NCBI GenBank assembly: GCA_940337035.1
Contig: CALNHX010002272.1
Location: 1-64,000, forward strand
From: Agriotes lineatus
Lineage: Eukaryota; Arthropoda; Insecta; Coleoptera; Elateridae
DNA length: 64,000 bases
Direction of reading: 5' to 3'
A program made the translations under genes and the position numbers. The number at the start of each line of letters is the position of its first letter. The stretch's first letter is position 1. This document shows, piece after piece, positions 21,290-30,991 of this stretch. The notes beneath the pieces are model-generated. The model was not told the origin of the DNA. It worked only from the letters and a program-made list of their open reading frames with translations, and searched no databases.

Positions 21290-23065
21290 CTATCCTGTAT
21301 GATTCGTCATATGGCGTACTAAATTATGTCTCAGTGCTGCTTTGTACTCGCAAATAGAACATGCATATGGTTTTTCGCCTGTATGTTGCCTAATGTGTTT
21401 AACTAAACTACCTTTCTTTGCTGTTTTATATTCGCAAAAACCACATGAATACGGTTTCTCTCCTGTATGCGTCTTCATATGGCCCAATAAAGTACCTCTC
21501 TGTGCTGCTTTATAATCGCAAATAGAACATGCAAACGGTTTTTCACCTGTATGGGTCCTCAAGTGTTCAACTAAAGCAGATTTTATTACTGCTGTAAACC
21601 CACAAATAAAACAGACATAAGGTTTCTCTCCCGCATGTCTCTTCATATGAATTACAATACTACTTTTATTTGCTACTTTATAGTTGCAAATAGAACATGA
21701 ATACGGTTTTTCACATGTATGGGTCCTCATGTGTTCAACTAAAGATGATTTCAATACTGTTGTAAACCCGCAATTACAACAAACATAAGGTATCTTTCCT
21801 GCATGTCTCTTCATATGGCTTACTAAACTACTTTGTTTTGCTGATTTATACTCACAAATAGAACAAGAATAAGGTTTTTCACCTGTATGTCTCCTCATAT
21901 GTATAACTAATTCACCTTTCGTTATTGCCTTATACTCACAAATAGAACATGCATACGGTTTTACTCCTGAATGTCTCCTCATATGGCTTACTAAACTACT
22001 TTGTTGTGCTGATTTAAAGTCACAAAAATAACATGCATAAGGTTTTTCCCCTGTATGCGTCTTCATATGGGTCCCTAAATCACCTTTCCGTGCTGTTTTA
22101 TAGTCACAAATAGAACATTCATGGGGTTTTTCTCCTGTATGCATCTTCATATGACGTACTAAACCACTTTTTTGTACTGATTTAAATTCACAAATAGAAC
22201 ATGCATATGGTTTTACTCCTGAATGTCTCCTCATATGGCTTACTAAATTACTTTGTTGTGCTGATTTAAAGTCACAAAAAGAACATTCATAAGGTTTTTC
22301 CCCTGTATGCATCTTCATATGGCTTACTAAATATCTTCTAATGGCTGATTTATAGTCACAAATAGAACATGCATACGGTTTTACTCCTGAATGTCTCCTC
22401 ATATGGCTTACTAAACTACTTTGTTGTGCTGATTTAAAGTCACAAAAAGAACATTCATAAGGTTTTTCCCCTGTATGCGTCTTCATATGGGTCGCTAAAT
22501 CACCTTTCCGTGCTGTTTTATAGTCACAAATAGAACATTCATGGGGTTTTTCTCCTGTATGCATCTTCATATGAAGTACTAAACCACTTTTTTGTACTGA
22601 TTTAAATTCACAAATAGAACATGCATATGGTTTTACTCCTATATGTATCTTCATATGCCTTACTAAACTACTTTGTTGTGCTGATTTATACTCACAAATA
22701 GAACAAGAATAAGGTTTTTCACCTGTATGACTCCTCATATGTATAACTAATTCACTTTTCGTCATTGCCTTATACTCACAAATAGAACATGCATACGGTT
22801 TCACTCCTGAATGCATTTTCATATGTCTTATTAAACTACTTTGTTGTGCTGATTTAAAGTCACAAATAGAACATGCGTAAGGTTTTTCCCCTGTATGCAT
22901 CTTCATATGGCGTACTAAATATCTTCTAATGGCCGATTTATAGTCACAAATAGAACATGCATACGGTTTTACTCCTGTATGTATCTTCATATGGCTCACC
23001 AAACTACTTTGTTGTGCTGATTTATACTCACAAATAAAACAAGAATAAGGTTTTTCACCTGTATG
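21290..23065 (-). CDS. C2H2 zinc-finger array, C-terminal part after an in-frame opal codon
   Basis: The frame continues directly from the upstream part (23066-23905) after one TGA at 23066-23068 and runs to a stop at 21290. It holds 21 consecutive C2H2 fingers of 28 residues each (C-x2-C-x12-H-x3-H), joined by TGEKPY or SGVKPY linkers; all key Cys and His look intact. Fingers carry few distinct recognition helices (QQSSL, KSGL, KGDL, RRYL, KGEL), and blocks recur in order, so the array grew by internal duplication. Such proteins bind DNA in the nucleus. No KRAB, ZAD or BTB domain is seen in this part. Without readthrough or an alternative start this part is not translated. Confidence 0.8.
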   Translation of the reverse strand, partial: HTGEKPYSCFICEYKSAQQSSLVSHMKIHTGVKPYACSICDYKSAIRRYLVRHMKMHTGEKPYACSICDFKSAQQSSLIRHMKMHSGVKPYACSICEYKAMTKSELVIHMRSHTGEKPYSCSICEYKSAQQSSLVRHMKIHIGVKPYACSICEFKSVQKSGLVLHMKMHTGEKPHECSICDYKTARKGDLATHMKTHTGEKPYECSFCDFKSAQQSSLVSHMRRHSGVKPYACSICDYKSAIRRYLVSHMKMHTGEKPYECSFCDFKSAQQSNLVSHMRRHSGVKPYACSICEFKSVQKSGLVRHMKMHTGEKPHECSICDYKTARKGDLGTHMKTHTGEKPYACYFCDFKSAQQSSLVSHMRRHSGVKPYACSICEYKAITKGELVIHMRRHTGEKPYSCSICEYKSAKQSSLVSHMKRHAGKIPYVCCNCGFTTVLKSSLVEHMRTHTCEKPYSCSICNYKVANKSSIVIHMKRHAGEKPYVCFICGFTAVIKSALVEHLRTHTGEKPFACSICDYKAAQRGTLLGHMKTHTGEKPYSCGFCEYKTAKKGSLVKHIRQHTGEKPYACSICEYKAALRHNLVRHMTNHTG

Positions 23066-23905
23066 TCACCTCATATGGATAACTAATTCACCTTTCGTTA
23101 TTGACTTATATTCACAATTAAAACATGCATAAGGTTTTTCTCCTGTATGCTTCTTCATATGGCCTACTAAGCTTCCTTTTAGTGCTGATTTGTAGTCACA
23201 ATTAGAACATGCATAAGGTTTTACTCCTAGATGCAGCTTCATATGGGTTACTAAATTACTTTTTTCTGCCGATTTAAATTCGCAAATAGAACATGTATAA
23301 GGTTTTTCGTCTGTATGCCTCTTAATATGGCGTACTAAATGACCTTTAGTGGTTGATTTATAGTCACAAATAGAACAAGAAAAGGGTTTTTCTCCTGTAT
23401 GCCACTTAATATGTTGTACTAAATGACCTTTAGTGGCCGATTTATAATCACAAATAGAACAAGAGTAAGGTTTTTCACCTGTATGTCTCCTCATATGTTG
23501 AACTAAATTACTTTTCCTTCGTGCATTATAATTACAATTAAAACAGAAAAATGACTTTTTACCTGTGTGTATGTTCAAATGGTTAACGATGTTACATTTC
23601 AGTGCAGTTTTATATTCACAAATGGAGCGTAAGTAAGACTGTTCCGGACGAGTCCTCACATGTTCCAAGAAATCACTCTCGTCTTCTGCTTTATATTCAC
23701 AGGGTTTGGAAACAAACTGCTTTTCTAAGAGGCTTGTATCTGCTACACAAGTACTAGGCAATTCTTCTTTTAAATGAAGTTCCTCCTGTTTAATATTCGA
23801 TCCGTGATTGGTCATGTCGACAGTCTCTTGAAGAATCTCTTGTTTATATAAATTTTCAAGTAGTACTTCGTTTTCATTTAATGATTTGTCTAAAATGCTG
23901 GTCAT
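23066..23905 (-). CDS. C2H2 zinc-finger protein, N-terminal part ending at opal codon
   Basis: I choose the ATG at 23905 ('MTSILDKSLNENEV'). The open frame reaches slightly further upstream to about 23947, and a possible splice acceptor ('ttttatttttag') ends at about 23986, so an upstream exon is possible. An acidic N-terminus of about 90 residues contains IKQE and LKEE, which fit the SUMO-attachment consensus. Two degenerate fingers follow (one has Arg for its first Cys), then six good C2H2 fingers. The frame ends at TGA (23066-23068), where the neighbouring fingers have an Arg codon in HMRRHTGEKP; one base change (AGA to TGA) explains it. It is the same gene as 21290-23065. Confidence 0.8.
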   Translation of the reverse strand: MTSILDKSLNENEVLLENLYKQEILQETVDMTNHGSNIKQEELHLKEELPSTCVADTSLLEKQFVSKPCEYKAEDESDFLEHVRTRPEQSYLRSICEYKTALKCNIVNHLNIHTGKKSFFCFNCNYNARRKSNLVQHMRRHTGEKPYSCSICDYKSATKGHLVQHIKWHTGEKPFSCSICDYKSTTKGHLVRHIKRHTDEKPYTCSICEFKSAEKSNLVTHMKLHLGVKPYACSNCDYKSALKGSLVGHMKKHTGEKPYACFNCEYKSITKGELVIHMR

Positions 23906-23947
23906 TGTAAAAGGAAAATTATGAAATAATTCTAGAGTAACGTCCAA

Positions 23948-24753
23948 CGTAATAATGAAGAATTCAGATTTATTATATATCGAGTCTAAAAATAAAACGC
24001 AAAATGACCTTGTTGGTTTAAGTTGTCTGATTATTATTTTAAAGATATTTGCAAATTCGCTAGACTGAGTTGTGATATTTCCACTTACATGAAAGAATAC
24101 GAAATTAGAAGAAGTAATTTATTCACAGAATGGGGTAGCAACAAACATAATGTTGAAATACCCGGACTGCCATTATTCGTCACGATCGAATAGATCAAAT
24201 TTAATACAAGTGAACTACTCTTAACATTGGGGTCCCACAATACTATCCATTCCCAAAACTCGTGAACTCTCAAAACGCTGTTAAGTTGGTACCTTTTTTA
24301 AATTCTGTTATGGAACTTCTGCTTGCTGATTTTGGCAGCACTGAAATGTTTGAAATTTAGAAACGTGACTTATGTCACACTTTCTTGTAAAATAATAATC
24401 TCCCAAATTCCTTTATTTTTGTGCATATACTTCAATTGAGATGAACAGAAACGATAGAGGGTTTTATTATTTGAAAGGGAAAAACTGCTATAGTTGATTA
24501 TTACAAGGAACAACTAGAAGAAATTAGTTTTGACTTTTTACACATGTAACATAACCTTAAGTTTAAATATTACTAGAAATCACTAGATCCGAAGTACATT
24601 CCCAAAAAACTGTAATTTCGAAGTACACTCAACAAATATTTAAAAAATTTGGCATTGACAGTTCATGAGTTTTGTGAATGGATAATAGGATTGCTACGTT
24701 ACTAGGGTTTTTGTAGTGGTTATTTTAGTCAAAAAAAAAATTCTACTAATACA
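23948..24753. other. Region upstream of the zinc-finger gene
   Basis: No domain seen. A promoter or upstream exon of the minus-strand zinc-finger gene could lie here, but I cannot point to a convincing core promoter. The minus-strand frame at 24085-24273 has no recognisable similarity. Confidence 0.3.
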
Positions 24754-24755
24754 TA

Positions 24756-25269
24756 TAAGCCGTTCACGATCTTTTTGGGTCAGGTGAGGCTATGACCATC
24801 TAGTAATTTAGTTGGCAGAACCTCTGTTACAACTAAACTCCCTCATGGAAATTGACACTTTTTGTGTTAGGTTAGGTTGTTTTTAGTTTAAGGTTATATT
24901 TTCTGATTAGGTACATTGTTGCCGGATATTCTCTAGTCTCCACATCGACTCGCGTTCTTTTAAATTTGGTCTGTCCTTTTTAAATTGGAAGTCGCATCGT
25001 TCAATGGAAAATTTTTGTTGTAACAAAATTATTTTGGGCATTTTGACTTTTCCTTTGACGAAAATTAAAATTATTTTTACACATTTGATAAATCATTTAT
25101 TTTCTTACGAATATTAAAATAGTAAATCTGGCAATGTGGTGGCAAGAAAATGTCGAACAGACACTGACAGAAAAAAAAGTTGCATCCGCTACATCATCGA
25201 ATCAGTTAGTCGAAATTGAAAAGAAAAAATCATAGCCAACTCTGTCCCAAAAAGGTCGTGAATGGCTTA
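24756..25269. mobile_element. MITE, 514 bp, TA target duplication
   Basis: The ends are inverted: 'taagccgttcacgatc' with 'tttttggg' following, and the complement of 'taagccattcacgacc' at the right. TA lies on each side (24754-24755, 25270-25271). The inverted similarity extends about 26 bp with two mismatches. There is no coding sequence. Confidence 0.75.
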
Positions 25270-25431
25270 TATTGTAACAGTATAAAGTCACTAGATATAT
25301 AAAGTACCGCAAACTATTAAGCCAATGATTACGACAGAATTAGCGCTACTTTTGCCCGAAAATGGCAACCTAATGTCAAATCTTCCGTCAAAAGTGCGAC
25401 GCGAACAGACATTTTGACACATATATGTATT

Positions 25432-25925
25432 AAGGCCGCTTTACATTTAAGCAAGACCGGTGCAATGCAATGCAAGATGAAGATTTGCATGTAAAAATTA
25501 ATATTGCTTGTCACTTTACATTTATGCAAGTCAGGTGCAACACATGACGTTTGTAAACAAGGCTACTAACTACCAATGCGACAAGTGCATTTCATTTTGA
25601 CAACAATTACAATAAAATTGCAGTAATACGTTCGTGATCATTTTAATTTTATATTAACCGTGGTTATAGCACGTGTTTTGTTTATGAAATTCCATAAGTG
25701 AAAGGTTAGTTTACTGCTACTTTCAATTTGAATGGTTGGTAACAAACTTTTTTACTAAAAAAATTACTAGAATTGCATGCGACTTGCAACAAAATTAGAA
25801 CCGCCTCTAATCGTTTCGTCTTGCATCAGCTGATTGTAAAAATTGCCTTGACGCATGCGCTCACTACCATTTTCGTCTTGCCTTGCATTGCATTGCAAAA
25901 TAATTGCTTAATGTAAAGCGGCCTT
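25432..25925. mobile_element. Non-autonomous DNA element, 494 bp, 8-bp target duplication
   Basis: Inverted ends AAGGCCGCTTTACATT and its complement. The flanks are TATGTATT (25424-25431) and TATATATT (25926-25933), an 8-bp duplication with one mismatch. An 8-bp duplication points to hAT or another 8-bp-target superfamily. Internally, 'gcaatgcaatgcaag' near the left end is mirrored by 'cttgcattgcattgc' near the right. Confidence 0.75.
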
Positions 25926-25933
25926 TATATATT

Positions 25934-26267
25934 GCTAGTAGGGCCTCGGAACGCCCAAAAACATTTACGGCGCCGACATAGTTTCACTTAGAGTATAACG
26001 CGTCTCGTGCGCATGCGTGAGAATTCGAACTCCGCCTTTAGAAGCGAATTTTAAACTTGACCACTTCCCCATTGGGCGGACGACGCCGCCCCGCTTGCGC
26101 ACAGCTCACCATTATACATTGAAGATTGTCTATCTCACTTCCTTTGTGAGTTTTCCACTCATAGCCGCTAGCAATATAAGATTTGACATAAAGCATTGGA
26201 AGCAGGCTGTCATCACCTTGTGATGGTTCGTATTTTTTAGTAATTCAGTAGTTCATAAAGTGTAATT
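25934..26267. other. Region upstream of the THAP exon
   Basis: A comparatively GC-richer stretch (25940-26110) without a recognised gene. It could hold the promoter of the THAP-domain exon starting at 26268. No clear TATA box is placed close to that ATG. Confidence 0.3.
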
Positions 26268-26514
26268 ATGCCTCGTTGTGTTTTAAATTGCAGAAACAGT
26301 ACCGCTCAAGGTTTCCGGTTATTTGGATTGCCTAGTCACGGAACAACACTTACGAAACAGAAGCGTCACTGGCCGATAATTCGAGGTAGTACTTTTGTTT
26401 GCGCATGCGTTAGCTCTAAGAGAGCAGAACCGCCTACTGGAAAGTAAAACTCCGCTGTTCTCGTATTGAATAGCATTGAAATCAAACGTGGTGTTTAGAT
26501 TTTTATCATAAAAC

Positions 26515-27061
26515 ATGGAAAAAACTGTGAAAGGTGGGAATTGGTGCGCAGCAGTGAATTGCAGAAAATGTAATGCAAATGTAATAAAAACGTTAGTTTC
26601 TTTAGATTTCCAAAGGATTCGGAAAAGTAAGTGCTTTATAATTATAGTAAACGTTTTTGTTCTCGCTTGTTATTAGAATTTAAAGCCTGATATTTATTCA
26701 CACTTTTCGTAAGTTACGTATCCGTAACAGTAGTAGCATTTGTTATTACTTTATGATTACATTTTATTTGATTTCGGTATTAACAGTTTTGTGTTGCAGA
26801 TGCAAAAAATGGGTGATTTTATCTAGAAGACAAGACCTACTTGACAAATCTTCTACGTATCTCTACGACAATTGTAGAATGTGTGCTATGCATTTTGAAG
26901 ACATTATGTTTTCCAGTCCTCTACATAACAGACTGTTGCCAATGGCAGAACCCACTTTGTTTAATATACCAAATCCTCCACGAAAAATGACGATTAAAAG
27001 AAAATCTCCATCAACAAAAATTAATGTCGCCCCATTGAAAAAAAAAAGCTGCAAGCAGAAG
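26515..27061 (+). pseudogene. P-element transposase, THAP DNA-binding domain exons
   Basis: Exon 1 from the ATG at 26515 encodes 'MEKTVKGGNWCAAVNCRKC' (first Cys pair) and, after a one-base frame slip near 26603, 'RFPKDSEK' up to a GTAAGT donor at 26627. Exon 2 starts after CAG at 26800 and joins in phase: 'CKKWVILSRRQDL' with the conserved Trp, 'YDNCRMCAMHFE' with the final Cys/His ligands, and 'AEPTLF', the AVPTxF-like box ending THAP domains, then a lysine-rich linker (to about 27061). THAP domains bind the transposon ends through a C2CH zinc module. Confidence 0.8.
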
Positions 27062-27124
27062 GTTCCTATTTTAAATTTATATTGCAACCATTTTGTTATT
27101 TATGTATGCTTTCTTTTATTCAAG

Positions 27125-27843
27125 CAGACGTAGATGCCAGTGCAGCCGAAAACTATGGGCAGGCTCAGGTTTTGGAGAAAAACGTTACTTCAACCTCACT
27201 CATTATTGATGTCGACAAAGAAATCAACATGCAAGGTTGGTAACTCCCTCTGCTGAAAGCCATCTGATATTTTTCTCCGATAACTTGTCGAACCATTTCG
27301 TTCAAAAATAATTATATTAAAAATCTTTGTGTAATATTCTACTATTCTGTTTCAGACAAGACAACAGAAATGACGCAGACATGTGCAGCCCTTTCAAAGG
27401 ATACTCCTAGAAAACAGGTTTTAAGGGACAGGCTAAAAAAGTCAAACTTGTGCAAAATGAGGCTCAGGAAAAAATTAAATTTATGTGGTAGTAGTAGAAA
27501 AAGCCCGCAGAGCGACGACATACAGCATTTTAAATCGCTCTGTGATAAATTCTTATCGCCAAATGTAGCGGAGTTTGTAAAAATGCAGGTTTATCTAAAA
27601 CATAATTCCAAAGGAAATCGCTATTCCAAAGAATATAAGCAATTTTCTCTCACCATTTACTTTCTTGGGCCTCGCGTATATAGGTTTATAGGAAAATTAT
27701 TTACTCTCCCTTCTAAAAGGTGTCTGCAGAGAATGACTGAAAATTTTGATTACAGTCCAGGGATACAAGAAAACTTATTTGATGATTTGAAAATAAAAGT
27801 AGAACATTTTTCTAAAAAAGAAAAGTTTGCATGGTATGTGTAG
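27125..27843 (+). pseudogene. P-element transposase, linker and start of catalytic domain
   Basis: A small exon-like block (about 27125-27234) reads 'DASAAENYGQAQVLEKNV' and ends at a GT. After CAG at 27357 a long frame follows with a basic, coiled-coil-like stretch ('RDRLKKSNLCKMRLRKK') that in this family mediates dimerisation. Then come 'YSKEYKQFSLTIYFLGPR', the helix-turn-helix-like 'LPSKRCLQRM', and 'GIQENLFDDLKIKVEHF'. The frame stops at 27843. The expected catalytic 'CVDEMSIK' (first Asp) is present just beyond but in another frame (27835-27860), so a one-base indel lies near the A-run at 27806-27822. This continues to about 27960. Confidence 0.8.
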
Positions 27844-28084
27844 ATGAAATGTCAATTAAACAAAACTTATTTTTTTCATTAAAAACAGACACTGTTATTG
27901 GTTTCCATGATACGGGCACCGAAAACAACCTTTTCCTACGACTGCTTCTAAAATCAAGCTTTCCGCCTTGTTGACGTACGTCAAAAATTGATTGTTTTGA
28001 ATCAGTTCATCGCGGCAGCAGTCATACGTAAGTATATAATCGTGAATTGTAATACATAGCAACATACATAAATTTTATATAAGC

Positions 28085-28500
28085 TTTCATGATTATATAC
28101 CTAAGTCGGCTAGTGGTCAGCTATTTGAAAACGTCAAAGTTGACAGCTGTCACTGTGAATTTGATTTAAACCTTTTTTCGCGATTTAAAGTTACTTGTGC
28201 TTTATTTTGTGTATTGTCGGTGTTTAAGTGTCAAGAACAATACGAAATGGGCGATAAAATATCCAATTCTGATGTAAAAATTTGCACTTCGCTGGAAATT
28301 TTAGAAATAGCAAAAAACACCAGTTTAAACCTATTTTCGGAAATTTTATAGTCGTAGGAAAAATTTTGTATGCAACACGAGCGAAAAATGCATTAGGCGT
28401 TCGTTCGAGTTTTTTCGGACCTCGCTTCGCTCGGCCCGAAACTTTCGAACTCACGCCTAATGCATCATTTTTCGCTCTAGGTACATAAATAACTATTAGC
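28085..28500. mobile_element. Insertion in the P transposase containing a 98-bp hairpin
   Basis: Between the catalytic segments at about 27960 and 28505 lies non-transposase sequence. Its right half (28379-28480) is an almost perfect palindrome: 'gagcgaaaaatgcattaggc' pairs with 'gcctaatgcatcatttttcg', with a GC-rich core 'cctcgcttcgctcgg'. The exact ends of the insertion are not resolved, and some of 27960-28090 could be intron. Confidence 0.6.
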
Positions 28501-28513
28501 TGCAAATTCTGTA

Positions 28514-30085
28514 ATGGTGATAATGGCGAGAGGTGTTTTTGAAAATTGGAAACAACCGCTTGCATACTACTTTGTTGCTGGATCTTGCAATGGAAGAGAT
28601 CTGATTCACATTGTTAAATCAACAATCACAAGCCTGCAATCTGTTGGATTAAATGTGTGCGCATTAACAACTGACATGGGGTCGAACTTTATAGCTCTTT
28701 CTCAGGGACGCAATGTGTCAACAGACAGTCCTTATTTTCTAATTAATAACCAAAAAATATTATATATTTTTGATACCCCTCATATCTTCAAAGCAATTCG
28801 AAATATGCTCATAAAGTATGATTTTTGTTTTGAAAATAAAGTGGCTTCCTGGCTTCCAATAATTAATTTTTATAATGCAGATAAAAAGCAAAATCTAAGG
28901 CTAGCACCAAAACTATCTGATGCTCATATAAACCCATCTGGGTTCCAAAAGATGAAAGTGAAACTTGCAGTGCAAGTTTTAAGTGCAACAGTTGCTGCTT
29001 GCATAAATACTTATGTCAGTTTGAATGCTCTACCGCCGATTGCAGTAGGGACAGCAGAATTTTTAGAAAAATGTGACAAACTTTTTGATATGTTAAGCTC
29101 CTTAAAGATATGCAGCAACAAATATTACAACAACTCTTTTATTGGGGCAGAATATCAAATTAAGTTTTTAAATTCGATGCAATTTTTTTTTAAAGGAATT
29201 AGGGTACTTTCTAGAACTGGCGCCGATAAAACCAACACAATCAAATGCATAAAAACAATCCAAATTACCATAGCTGCTATCCTAGGTATATGGGGTATGA
29301 TGAAAGCTCAGGGATTTACATATTTGCAAACTAGACGTCTCAATCAAGATTGCCTGGAAAACTTTTTCTGTACAATTAGGCAACAAAATGGTAGCGCTTA
29401 TAATCCAACAGCAATACAGTTTGTACGAGCATTTAAGAAATTGTATTGCTTAAATTATATGCAGCATTTGTCAAATGCCAATTGTACCGAAGACTTCGAC
29501 AGGTTGTTAACTACCTTAAACGATATTTCTAAGCGACATTTATCTGACAATTTTAAAAGCATTTCTAATCCCACTGTTCCAATAAATAAAGCCATACAAG
29601 TAAACACTGTCGATTACCGGGACCATTTTCCTACCCAAAATGCTCTCAATTATGTGTGTGGATATCTTATTAAAAAATGTTTAGACATGCATAATTGTGA
29701 TACATGCGAAATGTTTTCTAGGCAGGTTGTTAATTTGCAACAAAACAACTTCTTTTCATATTTTAAAGCGTACGAAAATAAACATAAAGACACATTTGGC
29801 AATTTGCGGATGCCTTCGGAAGAATTTGGCATTTTTATTAACGAAATGGAAAAGAAGTTTCTTAGTCATATAAATAATTTTATTGTACAAGGCAATGTTA
29901 GTATAAAAATGTACGAAATGTTAAAAGAACATGTATTTACTCATCCATGCCAAAATTTTCCGATGACGTACGTTATACAACTATTTATTCGATTAAGAAT
30001 ATTTTATCTTTTAAAATTTGTAAACAAAGATTTAAAAACTCCTGGGTTGAAAAATAATAAAATTATTATAATCAAAAATTTATAG
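28514..30085 (+). CDS. P-element/THAP9-like transposase, catalytic and C-terminal region (523 codons)
   Basis: The longest uninterrupted transposase frame here. It starts inside the catalytic domain: 'MVIMARGVFENWKQPLAYYF' is a hallmark of THAP9/P transposases. Next come 'TTDMGSNF' (second catalytic Asp region, about residue 54), 'DTPHIFKAIRN' (start of the GTP-binding insertion, about residue 87), the inserted domain, and 'RLNQDCLENFFCTIRQQNG' (about residue 278) with the catalytic Glu. A C-terminal Cys-containing region ('YVCGYLIKK', 'NCDTCEMF') precedes the stop at 30085. The first ATG is only the first Met after an inserted element, so the true protein began upstream. P transposases cut and paste DNA using GTP as cofactor. 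This part is intact; upstream parts are broken. Confidence 0.85.
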   Translation: MVIMARGVFENWKQPLAYYFVAGSCNGRDLIHIVKSTITSLQSVGLNVCALTTDMGSNFIALSQGRNVSTDSPYFLINNQKILYIFDTPHIFKAIRNMLIKYDFCFENKVASWLPIINFYNADKKQNLRLAPKLSDAHINPSGFQKMKVKLAVQVLSATVAACINTYVSLNALPPIAVGTAEFLEKCDKLFDMLSSLKICSNKYYNNSFIGAEYQIKFLNSMQFFFKGIRVLSRTGADKTNTIKCIKTIQITIAAILGIWGMMKAQGFTYLQTRRLNQDCLENFFCTIRQQNGSAYNPTAIQFVRAFKKLYCLNYMQHLSNANCTEDFDRLLTTLNDISKRHLSDNFKSISNPTVPINKAIQVNTVDYRDHFPTQNALNYVCGYLIKKCLDMHNCDTCEMFSRQVVNLQQNNFFSYFKAYENKHKDTFGNLRMPSEEFGIFINEMEKKFLSHINNFIVQGNVSIKMYEMLKEHVFTHPCQNFPMTYVIQLFIRLRIFYLLKFVNKDLKTPGLKNNKIIIIKNL

Positions 30086-30089
30086 TGTA

Positions 30090-30278
30090 ACTGCCGGTCT
30101 TATAAAGACCACTAATCTGACGTTAACTTTAATTCGCTGTTAAAATAAATAAAAGCGCATCAAAACGTCAGTGCTTATGACATTTTATTCATTAGTAAAC
30201 AAATTTTGATGCGCTTTTGTTTATTTTAACGGAGAATTAAAGTTAACGTCAGATTAGTGGCCTTTATAAGACTGGCTG
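30090..30278. mobile_element. Hairpin MITE, 189 bp
   Basis: Arms of about 75 bp: 'cttataaagaccactaatc' at the left is inverted as 'gattagtggcctttataag' at the right, with TA flanks (30088-30089, 30279-30280). It sits four bases after the P transposase stop codon and before the polyadenylation-like signal. Confidence 0.8.
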
Positions 30279-30991
30279 TATGTAGCATAAAATGTATAAT
30301 TTTTTACAATAAGAATGTAATTTGAGCTTTATTTGTATATCTTACAAAGTACAATAAATAAAAATTATATATTATTGGTTTATATTCGCAAACGTTATTT
30401 AATTGTAAGGTTTTTAAGCAGGAATTCCCGAAATTATATTTTTGAGATTTTCAAATTACGCGCCCATCTACCGCCAAAGTAATGGCTGCCATCACATGAT
30501 GCGGCATCATGAACTTCAAACGCGCCGACGGCAAGTGACGCTTCTGTTTCGTAAGTGTTGTTCCGTGGCCTAGTGGTGAAATGAATGCAAGCAGAAGAGA
30601 AGAATGGTTATGTGCCATTAATCAAGACAATGTGCCGATAAATGCGAAGGTTTGTGAGGTGAGTAAATATACGAAAGCAGATATAACATATGATAACACT
30701 CACTTATTTTAGTACATTTTTCTGATTGTTAATTTGAACAATCAAGAACAGGGTAAGAAAAAACTCCAAATGCATATGTTGACCTGGTCGACAACAATAA
30801 AAGAAGAAAATGTGATGCCCCGGAACAGGGAATACAAGCAATCCACAGTGTATGCGTAGAGCAAATTTCCCTGTTCAGAGGCGCATTTAGACACAGGCTG
30901 ACTATTCCGAATCCTAGGGTAGAAAATGTTGAAAGATGACTAATTTGTGGTGATACAAAATAAAAATAATATTATTTATCTATATATTGCA

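Larger units (their letters stand above)
26337..30567 (+). mobile_element. P-element/THAP9-like DNA transposon, 4.2 kb
   Basis: The ends are inverted over 39 bp with one mismatch, starting CACGGAACAACACTTACG (26337-26375 and 30529-30567). GCCTAGT is duplicated at 26330-26336 and 30568-30574; P elements usually duplicate 8 bp, here I can assign 7. Inside is a THAP-type transposase gene spread over several exon-like blocks. Two smaller elements have inserted: one at about 28090-28500 within the coding region and one at 30090-30278 after the stop. A polyadenylation-like 'aataaa' lies at about 30352. Coding damage makes it non-autonomous now. Confidence 0.9.
26268..30658 (+). pseudogene. THAP-domain first exon split by a P-type transposon
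   Basis: The ATG at 26268 begins 'MPRCVLNCRN', the first Cys pair of a THAP DNA-binding domain, and reads to 'LFGLPS' at 26336. The P element (26337-30567) and a repeat of GCCTAGT follow. From 30575 the same frame continues with 'GEMNASRREEWLC' and 'VPINAKVCE' to 30658, where GTGAGT looks like a splice donor. The Cys-to-Cys gap, about 41 residues, fits the THAP C-x2-4-C-x35-50-C-x2-H pattern, and the conserved Trp is present. Just downstream (about 30712) 'HFSDC' is readable, with stops soon after, so the locus is degraded beyond the insertion. Whether it was a host gene or another transposon's THAP exon is undecided. Confidence 0.75.
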
